64,000 nt of DNA. Source: Aureimonas jatrophae. GTDB lineage: Bacteria > Pseudomonadota > Alphaproteobacteria > Rhizobiales > Rhizobiaceae. The translations under genes and the position numbers were made by a program. The stretch spans positions 62,001-126,000 of the forward strand of contig NZ_FNIT01000005.1 in assembly GCF_900104035.1 (NCBI RefSeq), read 5' to 3'. Within the stretch, counting starts at the first letter, position 1. Each line of letters begins with the position of its first letter. A model generated the notes under the pieces. The model made no database searches. It worked only from the letters and a program-made list of their open reading frames with translations, and was not told where the DNA came from. This document shows positions 8,640-17,327 of the stretch, one piece after another.

Positions 8640-9326
8640 ATGATCGACCCCGACGCCCCGCCGCCCGAAACGCCCCGCCGCCGACACCTCGGCGCCGTGC
8701 TCGGTCTGGCTCTTCTGGCGGGCGCGGCCGTTGGCGCGCTTGGCCTATACGTCGCACGAGGGAGCGCTGGCAACGAAGTGGCAGGCGCCTGCCCGGCCAA
8801 GGCCGCGCTTTCCGCCGCCCTCGACGCCGCTGCGCAAGGCGAGGTCGCCGCCATGCGCCCGCTGGACACCCCGTTCGACCTGACGCCGGTCGCCTTCCAG
8901 CACGACGGCCAACCCACGACGCTGGGCGCGCTGCGCGGGCAGGCGCTGCTCCTCAACATCTGGGCGACCTGGTGCGCGCCCTGCCGCGCCGAGATGCCCG
9001 AACTCGATGAGTTGGAGCGCGAAGCGGGCGACGAGAGCTTCGCCGTGGTGCCGGTCAACGTCGACCTCGGCGACGACGCCAAGCCGCGTGCTTTCTACGC
9101 CGAAACGGGCCTAAAGAGCCTGCCCTACATGCGCGACGAGACCATGGGCATCTTCAACACTCTGAATGGCCAGGGTGTCGCCTTCGGCCTGCCGGTCACG
9201 CTTCTCGTGGACGCGGAAGGCTGTGCGCGCGCCGCGATGAACGGTCCCGCCGCCTGGGCGAGCCCGGATGCGATCCGCCTGATCGACGCCCTGAAGAGCG
9301 ACGCGACGGCGGTACCCGCCAGCTAG
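8640..9326 (+). CDS. tlpA: TlpA-type membrane-anchored thioredoxin
   Basis: A periplasmic thioredoxin-like reductase tethered by one N-terminal helix (residues ~17-39, [21 protein letters not shown]). In rhizobia TlpA reduces the copper chaperones and subunit II needed for cytochrome oxidase assembly. The thioredoxin active site [18 protein letters not shown] places the redox cysteines at 112 and 115, and the cis-proline region reads [12 protein letters not shown]. The 228-residue length fits. The start at ATG 8640 is 18 bases from the divergent argH start. The stop TAG directly abuts the stop of the converging hbd gene in the string AGCTAGCTAG. Confidence 0.9.
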   Translation: MIDPDAPPPETPRRRHLGAVLGLALLAGAAVGALGLYVARGSAGNEVAGACPAKAALSAALDAAAQGEVAAMRPLDTPFDLTPVAFQHDGQPTTLGALRGQALLLNIWATWCAPCRAEMPELDELEREAGDESFAVVPVNVDLGDDAKPRAFYAETGLKSLPYMRDETMGIFNTLNGQGVAFGLPVTLLVDAEGCARAAMNGPAAWASPDAIRLIDALKSDATAVPAS

Positions 9327-10214
9327 CTAGCGCGTGGGCTTCGGCGGATCGACGCGGTAGTCGTAGAAGCCGCGGCCCGTCTTTCGGCCGAGCCAGCCGG
9401 CCTCGACATACTTCACGAGGAGCGGGCACGGGCGATACTTGGAATCGGCCAACCCGTCGTGCAGCACCTGCATGATGGCGAGGCACGTATCCAGCCCGAT
9501 GAAGTCGGCCAGCTGAAACGGGCCCATGGGGTGGTTCGCGCCAAGGCGCATCGAGGCGTCGATGCTCTCGATCGTGCCGACGCCCTCGTGCAGCGTGTAG
9601 ATCGCCTCGTTGATCATCGGAACGAGCACGCGATTGACGATGAAGCCGGGGAAGTCCTCGGAAACGGTCAGCGTCTTGCCGAGGCCGGCCGCGAAGCTCT
9701 TGGCGGTCTCGAAGACGTCGTCGTCGGTCGCGATGCCGCGCACCAGCTCGACGAGCTTCATGACCGGTACCGGGTTCATGAAGTGGATGCCCAGGAAGCG
9801 CTCGGGCCGGTCGGTGCCGCTGGCAAGCCGCGTGATCGAGATCGACGAGGTGTTGGTGGCCAGGATCGCATCGGGCCGCAGGACGGGACAGACCTGCTGG
9901 AAGATGCGCCGCTTCACATCCTCGCGCTCGGTCGCCGCCTCGATCACCAGATCGGCCTCGGCGAGCGCGCCGACGCCGTCCGCCGCCACGAGACGCGAGA
10001 GCGCCGCCTCGCGGGCACTTGCCTCCATCTTGCCGTTCGCCACCTGTCGGGCCAGCTGCGCGCCGATCTTGTCGATCCCCTGGCGCGCCATCTCGAGGCT
10101 TACGTCGTAGACCACGACGCGATGCCCGGTGACGGCCGCCACCTGGGCGATGCCCGCTCCCATCTGTCCGGCGCCGACGACGCCGAGGGTCTCGATTCGG
10201 GAGGGAACTGGCAT
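9327..10214 (-). CDS. hbd: 3-hydroxybutyryl-CoA dehydrogenase
   Basis: NAD(P)-dependent oxidation of 3-hydroxybutyryl-CoA to acetoacetyl-CoA, part of fatty-acid and polyhydroxybutyrate turnover. The 295-residue protein starts with the Rossmann motif GVVGAGQMGAGIAQVAA (residues 11-27). It has the catalytic His in LGIHFMNPVPVMKLVELV and the matching Glu, the FVNR-like FPGFIVNRVLVPMINEA, and the terminal GRKTGRGFYDY signature of the short-form enzyme. It lies 7 bases downstream of etfA on the same strand and is probably co-transcribed as etfB-etfA-hbd. Confidence 0.94.
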   Translation of the reverse strand: MPVPSRIETLGVVGAGQMGAGIAQVAAVTGHRVVVYDVSLEMARQGIDKIGAQLARQVANGKMEASAREAALSRLVAADGVGALAEADLVIEAATEREDVKRRIFQQVCPVLRPDAILATNTSSISITRLASGTDRPERFLGIHFMNPVPVMKLVELVRGIATDDDVFETAKSFAAGLGKTLTVSEDFPGFIVNRVLVPMINEAIYTLHEGVGTIESIDASMRLGANHPMGPFQLADFIGLDTCLAIMQVLHDGLADSKYRPCPLLVKYVEAGWLGRKTGRGFYDYRVDPPKPTR

Positions 10215-10221
10215 GGCGTCC

Positions 10222-11154
10222 TCAGAGCTTGGAGGTCAGTTCCGGAACGATCGTGAAGACGTCGCCGACGAGCGCATAGTCGGCCACCTGCAAGATCGGC
10301 GCGTCGGCATCCTTGTTGATGGCGACGATGACCTTACTGTCCTTCATGCCGGCCAGATGCTGGATCGCGCCGGAGATGCCGCAGGCGACATAGAGGTCGG
10401 GCGCCACGACCTTGCCGGTCTGCCCGACCTGCCAGTCGTTGGGCGCGTAGCCCGCATCCACCGCCGCGCGGCTTGCTCCGACCGCGGCGCCGAGCTTGTC
10501 GGCGAGTGGCAGCATCAGCTCGTCGAACTTCTCCTTGGAGCCGAGCGCGCGCCCGCCGGAGACGACGATCTTGGCTCCCGACAATTCGGGCCGTTCGGAA
10601 TGGGCGACCTCCTCCGAGACGAATCGCGATACGGCAGGATCGTCGGCACCCGAGGTCTCCTCGACGGGAGCGGCGGACGCGCCCTCCCCGGCAGCGGCGA
10701 AGGCGGAGGTGCGGATCGTCAAGACCTTCACCTTGTCGGTCGAGCGCACGCGCTCCACCGCGTTGCCGGCGTAGATCGGGCGCTCGAACGTGTCGGGGGC
10801 GATCACGGCCGAGACATCGGAGACCTGCATGACGTCGAGCAGCGCCGCCGCACGCGGCAGGGCATTCTTGATCGACGCCGTGGCCGGCCCGACGATTGCC
10901 ACGTAGGCCGGCGCAAGCTGCACGACGAGCGCCGCCAGCGGCTCGGCCAGGTGGTAGGCGTAGGAGCCGCCCTCCGCCTTGAGGACCTTCGAGACGCCAT
11001 CGAGCTTTGCGGCCTGTTGGGCCACGGCGGACGCGCCCTCGCCCGCCACGAGGACATGGACGTCGCCGCCGAGCGACTTCGCGGCGGTCAGGGCCTTCGC
11101 GGTCTCGCCGGACAGGGTCTTGTTGTCGTGCTCGGCGATCAGAAGCGTGGTCAT
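10222..11154 (-). CDS. etfA: Electron transfer flavoprotein subunit alpha
   Basis: Large subunit of the soluble flavoprotein that takes electrons from acyl-CoA and related dehydrogenases and passes them to the quinone pool through ETF dehydrogenase. The 310-residue length is normal. The C-terminal FAD-binding domain is clear: [34 protein letters not shown] (read as [20 protein letters not shown]), QIGQTGK-like [25 protein letters not shown], and [20 protein letters not shown]. The gene follows etfB by 23 bases and precedes hbd by 7, so all three likely share the promoter upstream of etfB. Confidence 0.96.
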   Translation of the reverse strand: MTTLLIAEHDNKTLSGETAKALTAAKSLGGDVHVLVAGEGASAVAQQAAKLDGVSKVLKAEGGSYAYHLAEPLAALVVQLAPAYVAIVGPATASIKNALPRAAALLDVMQVSDVSAVIAPDTFERPIYAGNAVERVRSTDKVKVLTIRTSAFAAAGEGASAAPVEETSGADDPAVSRFVSEEVAHSERPELSGAKIVVSGGRALGSKEKFDELMLPLADKLGAAVGASRAAVDAGYAPNDWQVGQTGKVVAPDLYVACGISGAIQHLAGMKDSKVIVAINKDADAPILQVADYALVGDVFTIVPELTSKL

Positions 11155-11177
11155 GGATCCGGTTCCCTTCTATCCGA

Positions 11178-11924
11178 TCAGACGAGCCCGGCGCCCTTGA
11201 GCGCCGAAACGAGTTCGTCCACCGAGCCGACCTTGATGCCGGCCTGCCGGCTCTTGGGCTCGGTGACGCTGAGGACCTCGAGGCGCGGCTTCGTGTCGAC
11301 GCCGTAGTCGGCCGCCGATTTCTCTTCGAGCGGCTTCTTCTTGGCCTTCATGATGTTGGGCAACGACGCATAGCGCGGCTCGTTGAGCCGAAGGTCGGTG
11401 GTGACGATCGCCGGCAGCTTCAGCGACAGCGTCTGGAGGCCGCCGTCGACCTCGCGCGTCACGCTCGCCTCGCCGTTCGCCAGCTCCAGCTTCGAGGCGA
11501 ACGTGCCCTGCGCCCAGCCGAGCAGACCGGCAAGCATCTGGCCGGTCTGGTTCGCGTCGTCGTCGATCGCTTGCTTGCCGAGAATCACGAGATCGGGCGC
11601 CTCGGCTTCCACGACCCCCTTGAGAATCTTGGCCACGGCCAGCGGCTCGACCGGACCTTCGGCCTTCACGAGGATGCCGCGGTCGGCCCCCATGGCGAGC
11701 GCGGTGCGAATCGTCTCCTGCGCCTGGGCGACGCCGATCGACACCGCGACGATCTCGTCGACGCCGCCCTTTTCCTTGAGGCGGACGGCCTCCTCGACGG
11801 CGATCTCGTCGAACGGGTTCATCGACATCTTCACGTTGGCGAGGTCGACGCCCGTCCCGTCTCCCTTCACGCGGACGCGAACGTTGTAGTCCACCACGCG
11901 CTTCACGCAGACGAGGATCTTCAT
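11178..11924 (-). CDS. etfB: Electron transfer flavoprotein subunit beta
   Basis: Small ETF subunit, which binds AMP and contacts the partner dehydrogenases. The 248-residue protein opens [20 protein letters not shown] and has [22 protein letters not shown], the AMP-site region [44 protein letters not shown] and the dehydrogenase-recognition loop [18 protein letters not shown] choose the ATG at 11924 over a start 10 residues upstream. The 161-base upstream gap holds a promoter overlapped by a palindromic operator (12045-12073) and an imperfect GC-rich hairpin at about 11957-11981 in the untranslated leader. Confidence 0.96.
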   Translation of the reverse strand: MKILVCVKRVVDYNVRVRVKGDGTGVDLANVKMSMNPFDEIAVEEAVRLKEKGGVDEIVAVSIGVAQAQETIRTALAMGADRGILVKAEGPVEPLAVAKILKGVVEAEAPDLVILGKQAIDDDANQTGQMLAGLLGWAQGTFASKLELANGEASVTREVDGGLQTLSLKLPAIVTTDLRLNEPRYASLPNIMKAKKKPLEEKSAADYGVDTKPRLEVLSVTEPKSRQAGIKVGSVDELVSALKGAGLV

Positions 11925-12044
11925 GGGCGAGGTGTCCTTCTCCACTGGCAGCATCGCGCCCCGGCGGCACAGCCGCGGGGCCGGGCATGATTAGGGGCGG
12001 CGCTCCGGCGCTTCAAGGCGGCGACGTTGCGCAATCTTGACACC

Positions 12045-12073
12045 AACGTAGCCAACATTGACGTTTACGTCAA
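12045..12073 (-). promoter_or_regulatory. Predicted etfB promoter with 16-bp palindromic operator over the -35 box
   Basis: TTGACG-TTTA-CGTCAA at 12058-12073 is a perfect inverted repeat. Read on the minus strand, its TTGACG arm serves as a -35 box, followed by exactly 17 bases and then TACGTT (12050-12045) as a -10 box, placing transcription start about 110 bases before etfB. A dimeric repressor bound here would block the polymerase. Palindromes of this style are known for regulators of branched-chain amino-acid and fatty-acid catabolism (for example MerR-type LiuR); assigning a regulator is inference. Confidence 0.55.
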
Positions 12074-12085
12074 AGTCAGAACGGT

Positions 12086-12658
12086 TCAACGGTTGGCGCC
12101 AGGGACCCACAGCACGTCACCCTCGCCGCGCCGGTTGGCCTGGCGCGCCATCACGAAGAGGAGGTCCGACAAGCGGTTCACGTAGCGCAGCGCCGGCTGC
12201 GAGATGCGCTCGCCCGGCTGGCGCGACACCGCCACCATCACCCGTTCGGCGCGACGTGCGACGGTCCGCGCCAGATGAAGGTGAGCCGACAAGGCGGTGC
12301 CTGCGGGCAGCACGAAGGAGCGCAGCGGCTCGAGTTCCGCATTCACGTCGTCGATCGCGCGCTCCAGCGCGTCGACCTGCGCGTCCACCACCGCAAGACG
12401 TTGGAAAAGCAGCGGCTCGTCGGACTCGGGCGTTGCGAGGTCGGCGCCGAGGTCGAAGAGATCGTTCTGAACGCGCGACAGGAGCCGGTCGGTCTCGCCC
12501 TCGGCATGAAGACGCGCCATGCCGAGCGTGGCATTCAACTCGTCAACCGTGCCGACCGCTTCCATGCGCAGGTCCGACTTCAGGCGCCGTTCGCCGGTCG
12601 CCAGGCCCGTCGTGCCGTCGTCGCCCGTGCGCGTGTAGATCTTGTTCAGCCGAACCAT
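12086..12658 (-). CDS. PduO-type cob(I)alamin adenosyltransferase
   Basis: Attaches the 5'-deoxyadenosyl group of ATP to cob(I)alamin (or cob(I)yrinic acid a,c-diamide), giving coenzyme B12. The 190-residue protein has the N-terminal ATP-binding segment YTRTGDDGTTGLATGERRLKSD (motif around residues 8-20), VGTVDELNATLG, the acidic/arginine helix HLARTVARRAERVMV, and the family C-terminus LRYVNRLSDLLFVMARQANR. Naming varies (cobO, pduO, btuR) for this family, so I leave the symbol blank. It precedes the etf genes on the same strand, but those appear to have their own promoter. The small membrane protein gene lies 102 bases upstream. Confidence 0.92.
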   Translation of the reverse strand: MVRLNKIYTRTGDDGTTGLATGERRLKSDLRMEAVGTVDELNATLGMARLHAEGETDRLLSRVQNDLFDLGADLATPESDEPLLFQRLAVVDAQVDALERAIDDVNAELEPLRSFVLPAGTALSAHLHLARTVARRAERVMVAVSRQPGERISQPALRYVNRLSDLLFVMARQANRRGEGDVLWVPGANR

Positions 12659-12760
12659 GCCCTGCCCTCGAAGCCTCGGCGGGACAACTAGGGCGTCGCG
12701 GCGGGTCGGCAGCTTGGGGGAGAGAAGATGCCTGTGGAGGATGCCCTCGTGCAGGACGCC

Positions 12761-12955
12761 TCAGGACCCGCGCGCGAACCAGATCGCCCCGACAATCACG
12801 GCGACCGCGATCGCCTGGAGCATGACGCGCGCGCGCATGAGCTTCTGCGACGTGTTGCCCGGTCCTCCCCGCATCATGTTGCCGAGCCCCATCACGAGCA
12901 CCACCGCGACGGCGGCCATGAAGATGAGGGCGAGGATGGTGAAGACGATGGACAT
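12761..12955 (-). CDS. Small protein with two transmembrane helices (HIG1-like twin-helix)
   Basis: A 64-residue protein made almost entirely of two hydrophobic helices (about residues 3-23 and 44-61) joined by a polar basic loop GNMMRGGPGNTSQKLMRARV. This is the layout of the alphaproteobacterial 'twin transmembrane helix small protein', related to HIG1-domain proteins that associate with respiratory complexes; the role here is not shown. The ATG at 12955 gives MSIVFTILALIF. A reading 18 residues longer is possible but starts in non-conserved sequence. Its neighbour downstream on the same strand is the cobalamin adenosyltransferase. Confidence 0.78.
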   Translation of the reverse strand: MSIVFTILALIFMAAVAVVLVMGLGNMMRGGPGNTSQKLMRARVMLQAIAVAVIVGAIWFARGS

Positions 12956-13012
12956 CGCGAATCTTCCGAAAATCTCTTGAGAAGCGAGCCTGATATAGGG
13001 ATCACGCAAGCG

Positions 13013-13915
13013 TCATGCGAGCGGACGGGCCGCCGCAGGGGACCGCGCGCCGACGGTCGCCGTCGCCGCCGCCGTACCGCCCGCCGCCAGCGCCATTCCG
13101 AGGATCTGGACGCCGTTCAACGCCTCGCCGAACAGAAGATAGGCCATCACCGCGGTGACGCCGGGTACGAGATACATGAGCGAGGCGACGCGCGAGACCG
13201 CGCCCCGCTCGATCATCAGGAGCAGCAGGAAGACCGCGCCGATCGACAGAACGAGCGTCAGCCACAGAAGCGCGAACACGAGTTCGCCGGTCCAATCGAC
13301 CCGCATCGTTTCGGTGAGGAACGCGACCGCCAGCGTCGGCACGAGCGCGCCGACATACTGCGCGGCGGTCCCGATCCGCAGGTCCAGCCCGCGCACGAAA
13401 CGCTTCTGCCAGACGGTCCCCGCCGCGATCGCCAGGACCGCGACACCGGCGGGAAGCAGCGTTCCCGCATTCACGGCCGAACCCGTGCCGAGCTTGGGCG
13501 AGACCACGAGCGCAACCCCGAGGAAGCCGACCGCCAATCCCAACCCGTGACGGTAGGACATCCGCTCGCCCAGCATCGGGCCTGCCAGAACGGCGGTGAC
13601 GAGCGGCTGCAGGCCGGCGGCCAGCGCGACGATGCCGGCCGGCAGGCCGTGCCGGACCGCGTAGAAGACGCCGCCGAGATAGACCCCGTGAATCAGGCTG
13701 CCGGCAAAGGCGGCATGCGCGAGCGCCCGTCCGCGCGGCCGAGCGCGGCGGAACGGACCGATCGCAAGGAGAGCCAGGACGAGCAGCGCCAGCGCGTAGC
13801 GCATCGACAGGAAGGTGAACGGCTCGGCATGGGGCATCGCGTAGCGCGCGCCGACGAAGCCGGTCGCCCACAGCAGAACGAACAGCGCGGGCGCCAGCGG
13901 CAGGAAACGGGCCAT
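13013..13915 (-). CDS. EamA/DMT-superfamily transporter
   Basis: A 300-residue inner-membrane protein with about ten hydrophobic helices arranged as two EamA repeats, the architecture of drug/metabolite exporters. Recognisable features are the first-helix motif LLWATGFVGARYAMPHAEPFTFLSMRY and, at the end of the first repeat, LAAGLQPLVTAVLAGPMLGERMS, echoed in the second repeat by LMYLVPGVTAVMAYLLFGEALN. The substrate cannot be told. The ATG at 13915 is chosen; another lies nine codons upstream. It is divergent from the AEC transporter, with 179 bases between. Confidence 0.85.
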   Translation of the reverse strand: MARFLPLAPALFVLLWATGFVGARYAMPHAEPFTFLSMRYALALLVLALLAIGPFRRARPRGRALAHAAFAGSLIHGVYLGGVFYAVRHGLPAGIVALAAGLQPLVTAVLAGPMLGERMSYRHGLGLAVGFLGVALVVSPKLGTGSAVNAGTLLPAGVAVLAIAAGTVWQKRFVRGLDLRIGTAAQYVGALVPTLAVAFLTETMRVDWTGELVFALLWLTLVLSIGAVFLLLLMIERGAVSRVASLMYLVPGVTAVMAYLLFGEALNGVQILGMALAAGGTAAATATVGARSPAAARPLA

Positions 13916-14094
13916 GCGAGAATTCCCGGCCAGGGGCGCCACCCGTTCGGGCCGGCGCGATACGCCGCTGGCGTTAACAGGATCGTTCCCCTCACCACAA
14001 GCGAAGGACGAAGACGAGCGAGGACGGGTCGCTTCGCGTCCGCGAAGCGGTTAGGCAGGGCGGCTGACGATGAAGGAAGGGTGACCCGCGTCCG

Positions 14095-15051
14095 ATGAGT
14101 CTCGTTCTGCCGATCGTCGCGCCGATCTTTCTCCTGATCGCGCTGGGTGCCGCTCTCGGCAAGCTGCGCCTCATGCCGGAGACGACCGGCGACGCCTTGA
14201 CGAGCTTCGTGTTTCTAATCGCGGTGCCCGTGCTCCTGTTCCGCACGGTGGCGACCGCCGATTTCGGCCAGACGAGTCCGATCTGGTTATGGGCCAGCTA
14301 TTTCGCGGGTGTCGCCCCGCTTTATGCGCTGGGCATTCTGGTGGGAGCGCGGGTCGCGGGGTTGGACCGGCGCGGTCAGGTCATTGCCGGTGTCTCGGCC
14401 AGCTTCTCGAACCTCCTGTTTGTCGGCATCCCGATCGTCGAGCGCGCCTTTGGCGCGGAGGGCCTGAACGTCCTGTCCCTGATCCTGGCGGTGCACATGC
14501 CGACCATGATGGCCGCCTCGACCCTTCTGCTGGAGCGCGCGGCCGCGCTCGACGCGCGCGGCTCGGGCGACGGTACGGCCAAGGCCTCGCCGCTCAGGGC
14601 TCTTCGCCAGGTCGCGCGCAACCTGTCGCGCAGTCCGCTCGCGGTCTGCATCGCACTCGGCTTCGTATGGCGGCTGACGGGATGGAGCCTGGCCGGACCG
14701 GTCGACGAGGTGACGCGCCTTCTCGCCCAGACCGCCGGTCCGCTGGCCCTGGTCGCCCTCGGCCTGTCCCTGCCGCGCTACCGGATTCGCGGCGCTCTCG
14801 CGGCGCCGCTCACCGTGACGGCCCTGACCCTCGTTCTCCAGCCGCTGGTCGTTCTTCTGGTCGGCTCGGCGCTCCTCCCACCGCTCTGGTTGTCGGTGGC
14901 CGTGATCGCGGCGGCCAGCCCGGTCGGCGTCAACGCCTACCTCTTCGCCCGCTACTTTCGAACCGGCGAATCGCTGGCGGCCTCGACCATCCTGTTTTCC
15001 ACGATCGGCTCGGCGGCGACTTTGACCTTATGGCTGCTCGCGATGACCTGA
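14095..15051 (+). CDS. AEC-family (auxin efflux carrier-like) permease
   Basis: A 318-residue inner-membrane protein with about ten hydrophobic helices and the two-domain layout of the auxin efflux carrier family, which in bacteria includes malonate and other organic-acid carriers. The sequence has the expected broken helices, FSNLLFVGIPIVERAFGAEG in the first half and AASPVGVNAYLFARYF in the second, each with a conserved proline or Asn-Ala pair. A central polar loop (about residues 150-180) separates the halves. The substrate is unknown. Its last 24 bases overlap the converging gluQRS gene. Confidence 0.85.
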   Translation: MSLVLPIVAPIFLLIALGAALGKLRLMPETTGDALTSFVFLIAVPVLLFRTVATADFGQTSPIWLWASYFAGVAPLYALGILVGARVAGLDRRGQVIAGVSASFSNLLFVGIPIVERAFGAEGLNVLSLILAVHMPTMMAASTLLLERAAALDARGSGDGTAKASPLRALRQVARNLSRSPLAVCIALGFVWRLTGWSLAGPVDEVTRLLAQTAGPLALVALGLSLPRYRIRGALAAPLTVTALTLVLQPLVVLLVGSALLPPLWLSVAVIAAASPVGVNAYLFARYFRTGESLAASTILFSTIGSAATLTLWLLAMT

Positions 15052-15942
15052 CAGTCCCACCATCCGGCAGATGTCGGCGGGCGACAGGCCGGCCGCGCGC
15101 AACTCCGCCAAGGCCGTGTCGCCACGGCTTTTCGAGAGTTTCAGGCCGTCGTCGCCGAGGACCAGGCGGTGATGATGATAGCGGGGCACAGGAAGCCCAA
15201 GCAGGGCCTGCAGCAGGCGGTGGACCGAGGTGGACGGCAGAAGGTCGGCGCCCCGTACGACATCGGTGACACCCTGCAGCGCATCGTCGACGCTCACCGC
15301 CAGATGGTAGCTTGCGGGCGTATCGGCGCGCGCCAGGACGACATCGCCCCACAGTTCGGGCTCGGCGGGAACGAGGACGGCTGTCCCCTCGCCCCTTTCC
15401 TCGAACAGGAGCGACCCGGCGACCCGCCCGAGAGCCGCCGACATGTCGAGCCGCCAGGCGTGCGGCTCGCCCGCCGCGATCCGGCGGTCTCGCTCGGCCG
15501 GATCGAGCTCGCGGTCCAGCGCGGGGTACAGAAGCGCGCCGTCCGGGTCGCGCGGCCAGGGGCGCCCCTCGCGTTCTTCGAAGAGCGACGCATGACGCCG
15601 CGTCTCGCCGCGCGTGCCGAACGCGGCATAAACGAGACCGTCCGCGCGCAGCGCGTCGAGCGCGGTCTCGTAGTCCGCCATATGCCGGCTTTGGAGGCGC
15701 ACGGGGGTTTCGAAGCGGATGCCCAGCCAGACTAGGTCCTCCAGGATCGCCTCCACCAGGGCGGGCGTGCAACGCGCCGTATCGATGTCCTCCAGCCGCA
15801 ACAGAAGCCGCCCGCCGCTCGCGTGCGCCAGGTCGGCGTTGAGAAGCGCACTCAGCGCATGGCCGAGGTGCAGGCGTCCGTTCGGACTCGGCGCGAAGCG
15901 GAAGACGGGTCGCACGTCGCCGAAATCGGGTTCCGTTGGCAT
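15028..15942 (-). CDS. gluQRS: Glutamyl-Q tRNA(Asp) synthetase lacking the zinc ligands
   Basis: A truncated glutamyl-tRNA synthetase paralogue that attaches glutamate to the queuosine base of tRNA(Asp). The 304-residue protein has the class I signatures: RFAPSPNGRLHLGHA (HIGH region, near residue 23-29) and LKLSKS (KMSKS loop, near 265), with no anticodon-binding domain, as expected. The E. coli enzyme binds zinc through a CxC-type pair after the catalytic core; the matching region here reads VYAAFGTRGETRRHA and has no cysteine, so this is a zinc-free form. The 3' end overlaps the AEC transporter by 24 bases; the start is 23 bases from the divergent glycosylase gene. Confidence 0.9.
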   Translation of the reverse strand: MPTEPDFGDVRPVFRFAPSPNGRLHLGHALSALLNADLAHASGGRLLLRLEDIDTARCTPALVEAILEDLVWLGIRFETPVRLQSRHMADYETALDALRADGLVYAAFGTRGETRRHASLFEEREGRPWPRDPDGALLYPALDRELDPAERDRRIAAGEPHAWRLDMSAALGRVAGSLLFEERGEGTAVLVPAEPELWGDVVLARADTPASYHLAVSVDDALQGVTDVVRGADLLPSTSVHRLLQALLGLPVPRYHHHRLVLGDDGLKLSKSRGDTALAELRAAGLSPADICRMVGLSGHREQP

Positions 15943-15965
15943 GGGCGCGATCCTATCTCAGCGGC

Positions 15966-16622
15966 ATGATCCGGACGCAAGACGACCTCGACCAAGCCCT
16001 GGCCTTGCTGGTCGCCGCCGACCCGCAGCTCGCCCCCGTCGCCGAACGCGCCGGGCCGTTGCCGTTGCGCGCCATGCCGGCCGGCTTGCGGGGCCTCGCC
16101 GCCACGATCATCGGCCAGCAGGTCTCGCGTGCGAGCGCCGCCGCGATCTTCGCGCGCTTCGAACGCGAGGTGGACCTCGACGATCCCGCCGCGATCCTGC
16201 GAGTCGACGAGACGGCCTTTCGCCGCGCCGGATTGTCCCTCACCAAGCACCGGACGATGCTGGCGATCGCCGAGGCGATCGCGTCGGGCCATCTCGACTT
16301 CGAGCGAATCAGCCGGAGCCCGGCGGACGCGGCGGTGGCCGAGATGACGGCGGTGCGCGGCATCGGCCGCTGGACGGCGGAGAGCTATCTTCTGTTCTCG
16401 CTCGGCCACCGCGACGTGTTTCCGGCAGGCGACCTCGCCCTCCAGGTGGCGGTGGCGGACGCGCTCGGGCATGAGTCGCGCCTGCGCGAGAAGGCGCTCC
16501 AGGGGCTGGCGGAACGCTGGCGGCCGGCGCGCGCCGTGGCGGCCCGCCTGTTCTGGGCCTACTACGCCACGCTCGTGCGGCGCGACGCCGTGTTGGCCAC
16601 GCCTGTGCAACAGGGTCGCTAA
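15966..16622 (+). CDS. DNA-3-methyladenine glycosylase II (AlkA-type)
   Basis: A base-excision repair enzyme of the helix-hairpin-helix superfamily that removes alkylated purines from DNA. In the 218-residue protein the core starts at LRGLAATIIGQQVSRASAAAI (residues ~41-61), the hairpin-helix is VRGIGRWTAESYLLF (130-144), and the catalytic aspartate is D156 in DVFPAGDLALQ. It lacks the N-terminal AlkA domain of the E. coli protein, as is common for the short alphaproteobacterial form. I chose the ATG at 15966, because the next start upstream (15936) would overlap the divergent gluQRS start. Confidence 0.88.
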   Translation: MIRTQDDLDQALALLVAADPQLAPVAERAGPLPLRAMPAGLRGLAATIIGQQVSRASAAAIFARFEREVDLDDPAAILRVDETAFRRAGLSLTKHRTMLAIAEAIASGHLDFERISRSPADAAVAEMTAVRGIGRWTAESYLLFSLGHRDVFPAGDLALQVAVADALGHESRLREKALQGLAERWRPARAVAARLFWAYYATLVRRDAVLATPVQQGR

Positions 16623-16701
16623 GGCCTTTGAAACGCTTCACAAAGGCGACATGTTGGGCCACGATACTCGTAGCAGCATCGAACTGGCATGAGCAGACGG
16701 T

Positions 16702-16730
16702 TTCGCGAGGACCGGACTGAACTTCGCGAG
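16702..16730. promoter_or_regulatory. Direct repeat TTCGCGAG x2 at 21-bp spacing upstream of the HNH gene
   Basis: TTCGCGAG occurs at 16702-16709 and again at 16723-16730. The copies are on the same face of the helix (two turns apart) and end 29 bases before the TTG start of the HNH gene. This could be a tandem binding site for a regulator; nothing else supports a specific one. Confidence 0.3.
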
Positions 16731-16759
16731 ACCACCGCATCGTGCAAAGGAGACCATCC

Positions 16760-17320
16760 TTGACGATCGCAGTGCAGCCCAACCTGTCCCCCGCCCTCGT
16801 GCTCAACGCGGACTACCGTCCCTTGAGCTACTACCCCCTCTCGCTCTGGTCCTGGCAGGACGCCATCAAGGCCGTGTTCCTCGACCGCGTCACGATCCTG
16901 GCCGAGTACGACCGGGCCGTGCATTCGCCGACCTTCTCGATGCGGCTGCCCTCGGTGGTCTGCCTCAAGACCTACGTGAAGCCCGCGCGCCATCCTGCCT
17001 TCACGCGCTTCAACGTCTTTCTGCGCGACCGCTTCCAGTGCCAGTACTGCGGCTCGCCGCATGAGTTGACCTTCGACCACGTCATCCCGCGCTCGCGCGG
17101 CGGCCTGACGACCTGGGAGAACGTCGTCGCGGCCTGCTCGCCCTGCAATCTCAAGAAGGGTGGCCTCATGCCCAAGGATGCGGGCATGCATCCGCACCAG
17201 ACGCCCTATCAGCCGACCGTGCACGACCTTCACAACAACGGTCGCCTGTTTCCGCCCAACTTCCTGCACGAAAGCTGGCTGGATTACCTCTACTGGGACT
17301 CGGAGCTGGAGGCGGAGTAG
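16760..17320 (+). CDS. HNH endonuclease domain protein
   Basis: A 186-residue protein of the conserved alphaproteobacterial HNH family. The N-terminal half (LSPALVLNADYRPLSYYPLS, then WSWQDAIKAVFLDRVTI) is strongly family-like. The C-terminal half carries the zinc-bound HNH fold: CQYCGSPHELTFDHVIPRSRGG, then WENVVAACSPCNLKKG, with two CxxC pairs and the DH catalytic His. A nuclease function on DNA is inferred from the fold; a cellular role is not known. I place the start at TTG 16760 because AAAGGAGA lies 6 bases upstream. The GTG at 16742 would place that ribosome-binding site inside the coding region. Confidence 0.85.
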   Translation: MTIAVQPNLSPALVLNADYRPLSYYPLSLWSWQDAIKAVFLDRVTILAEYDRAVHSPTFSMRLPSVVCLKTYVKPARHPAFTRFNVFLRDRFQCQYCGSPHELTFDHVIPRSRGGLTTWENVVAACSPCNLKKGGLMPKDAGMHPHQTPYQPTVHDLHNNGRLFPPNFLHESWLDYLYWDSELEAE

Positions 17321-17327
17321 CCGGCTT

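Noticed and set aside
11957-11981. GC-rich hairpin in the etfB leader as a riboswitch or terminator
   Set aside because: One bulge, no T run and no resemblance to a known riboswitch; mentioned only as leader structure.
12728-14098. 456-residue plus-strand ORF opposite the small membrane protein and EamA transporter
   Set aside because: Antisense shadow with Arg/Asp/Gln-rich repeats; the minus-strand genes have recognisable families.
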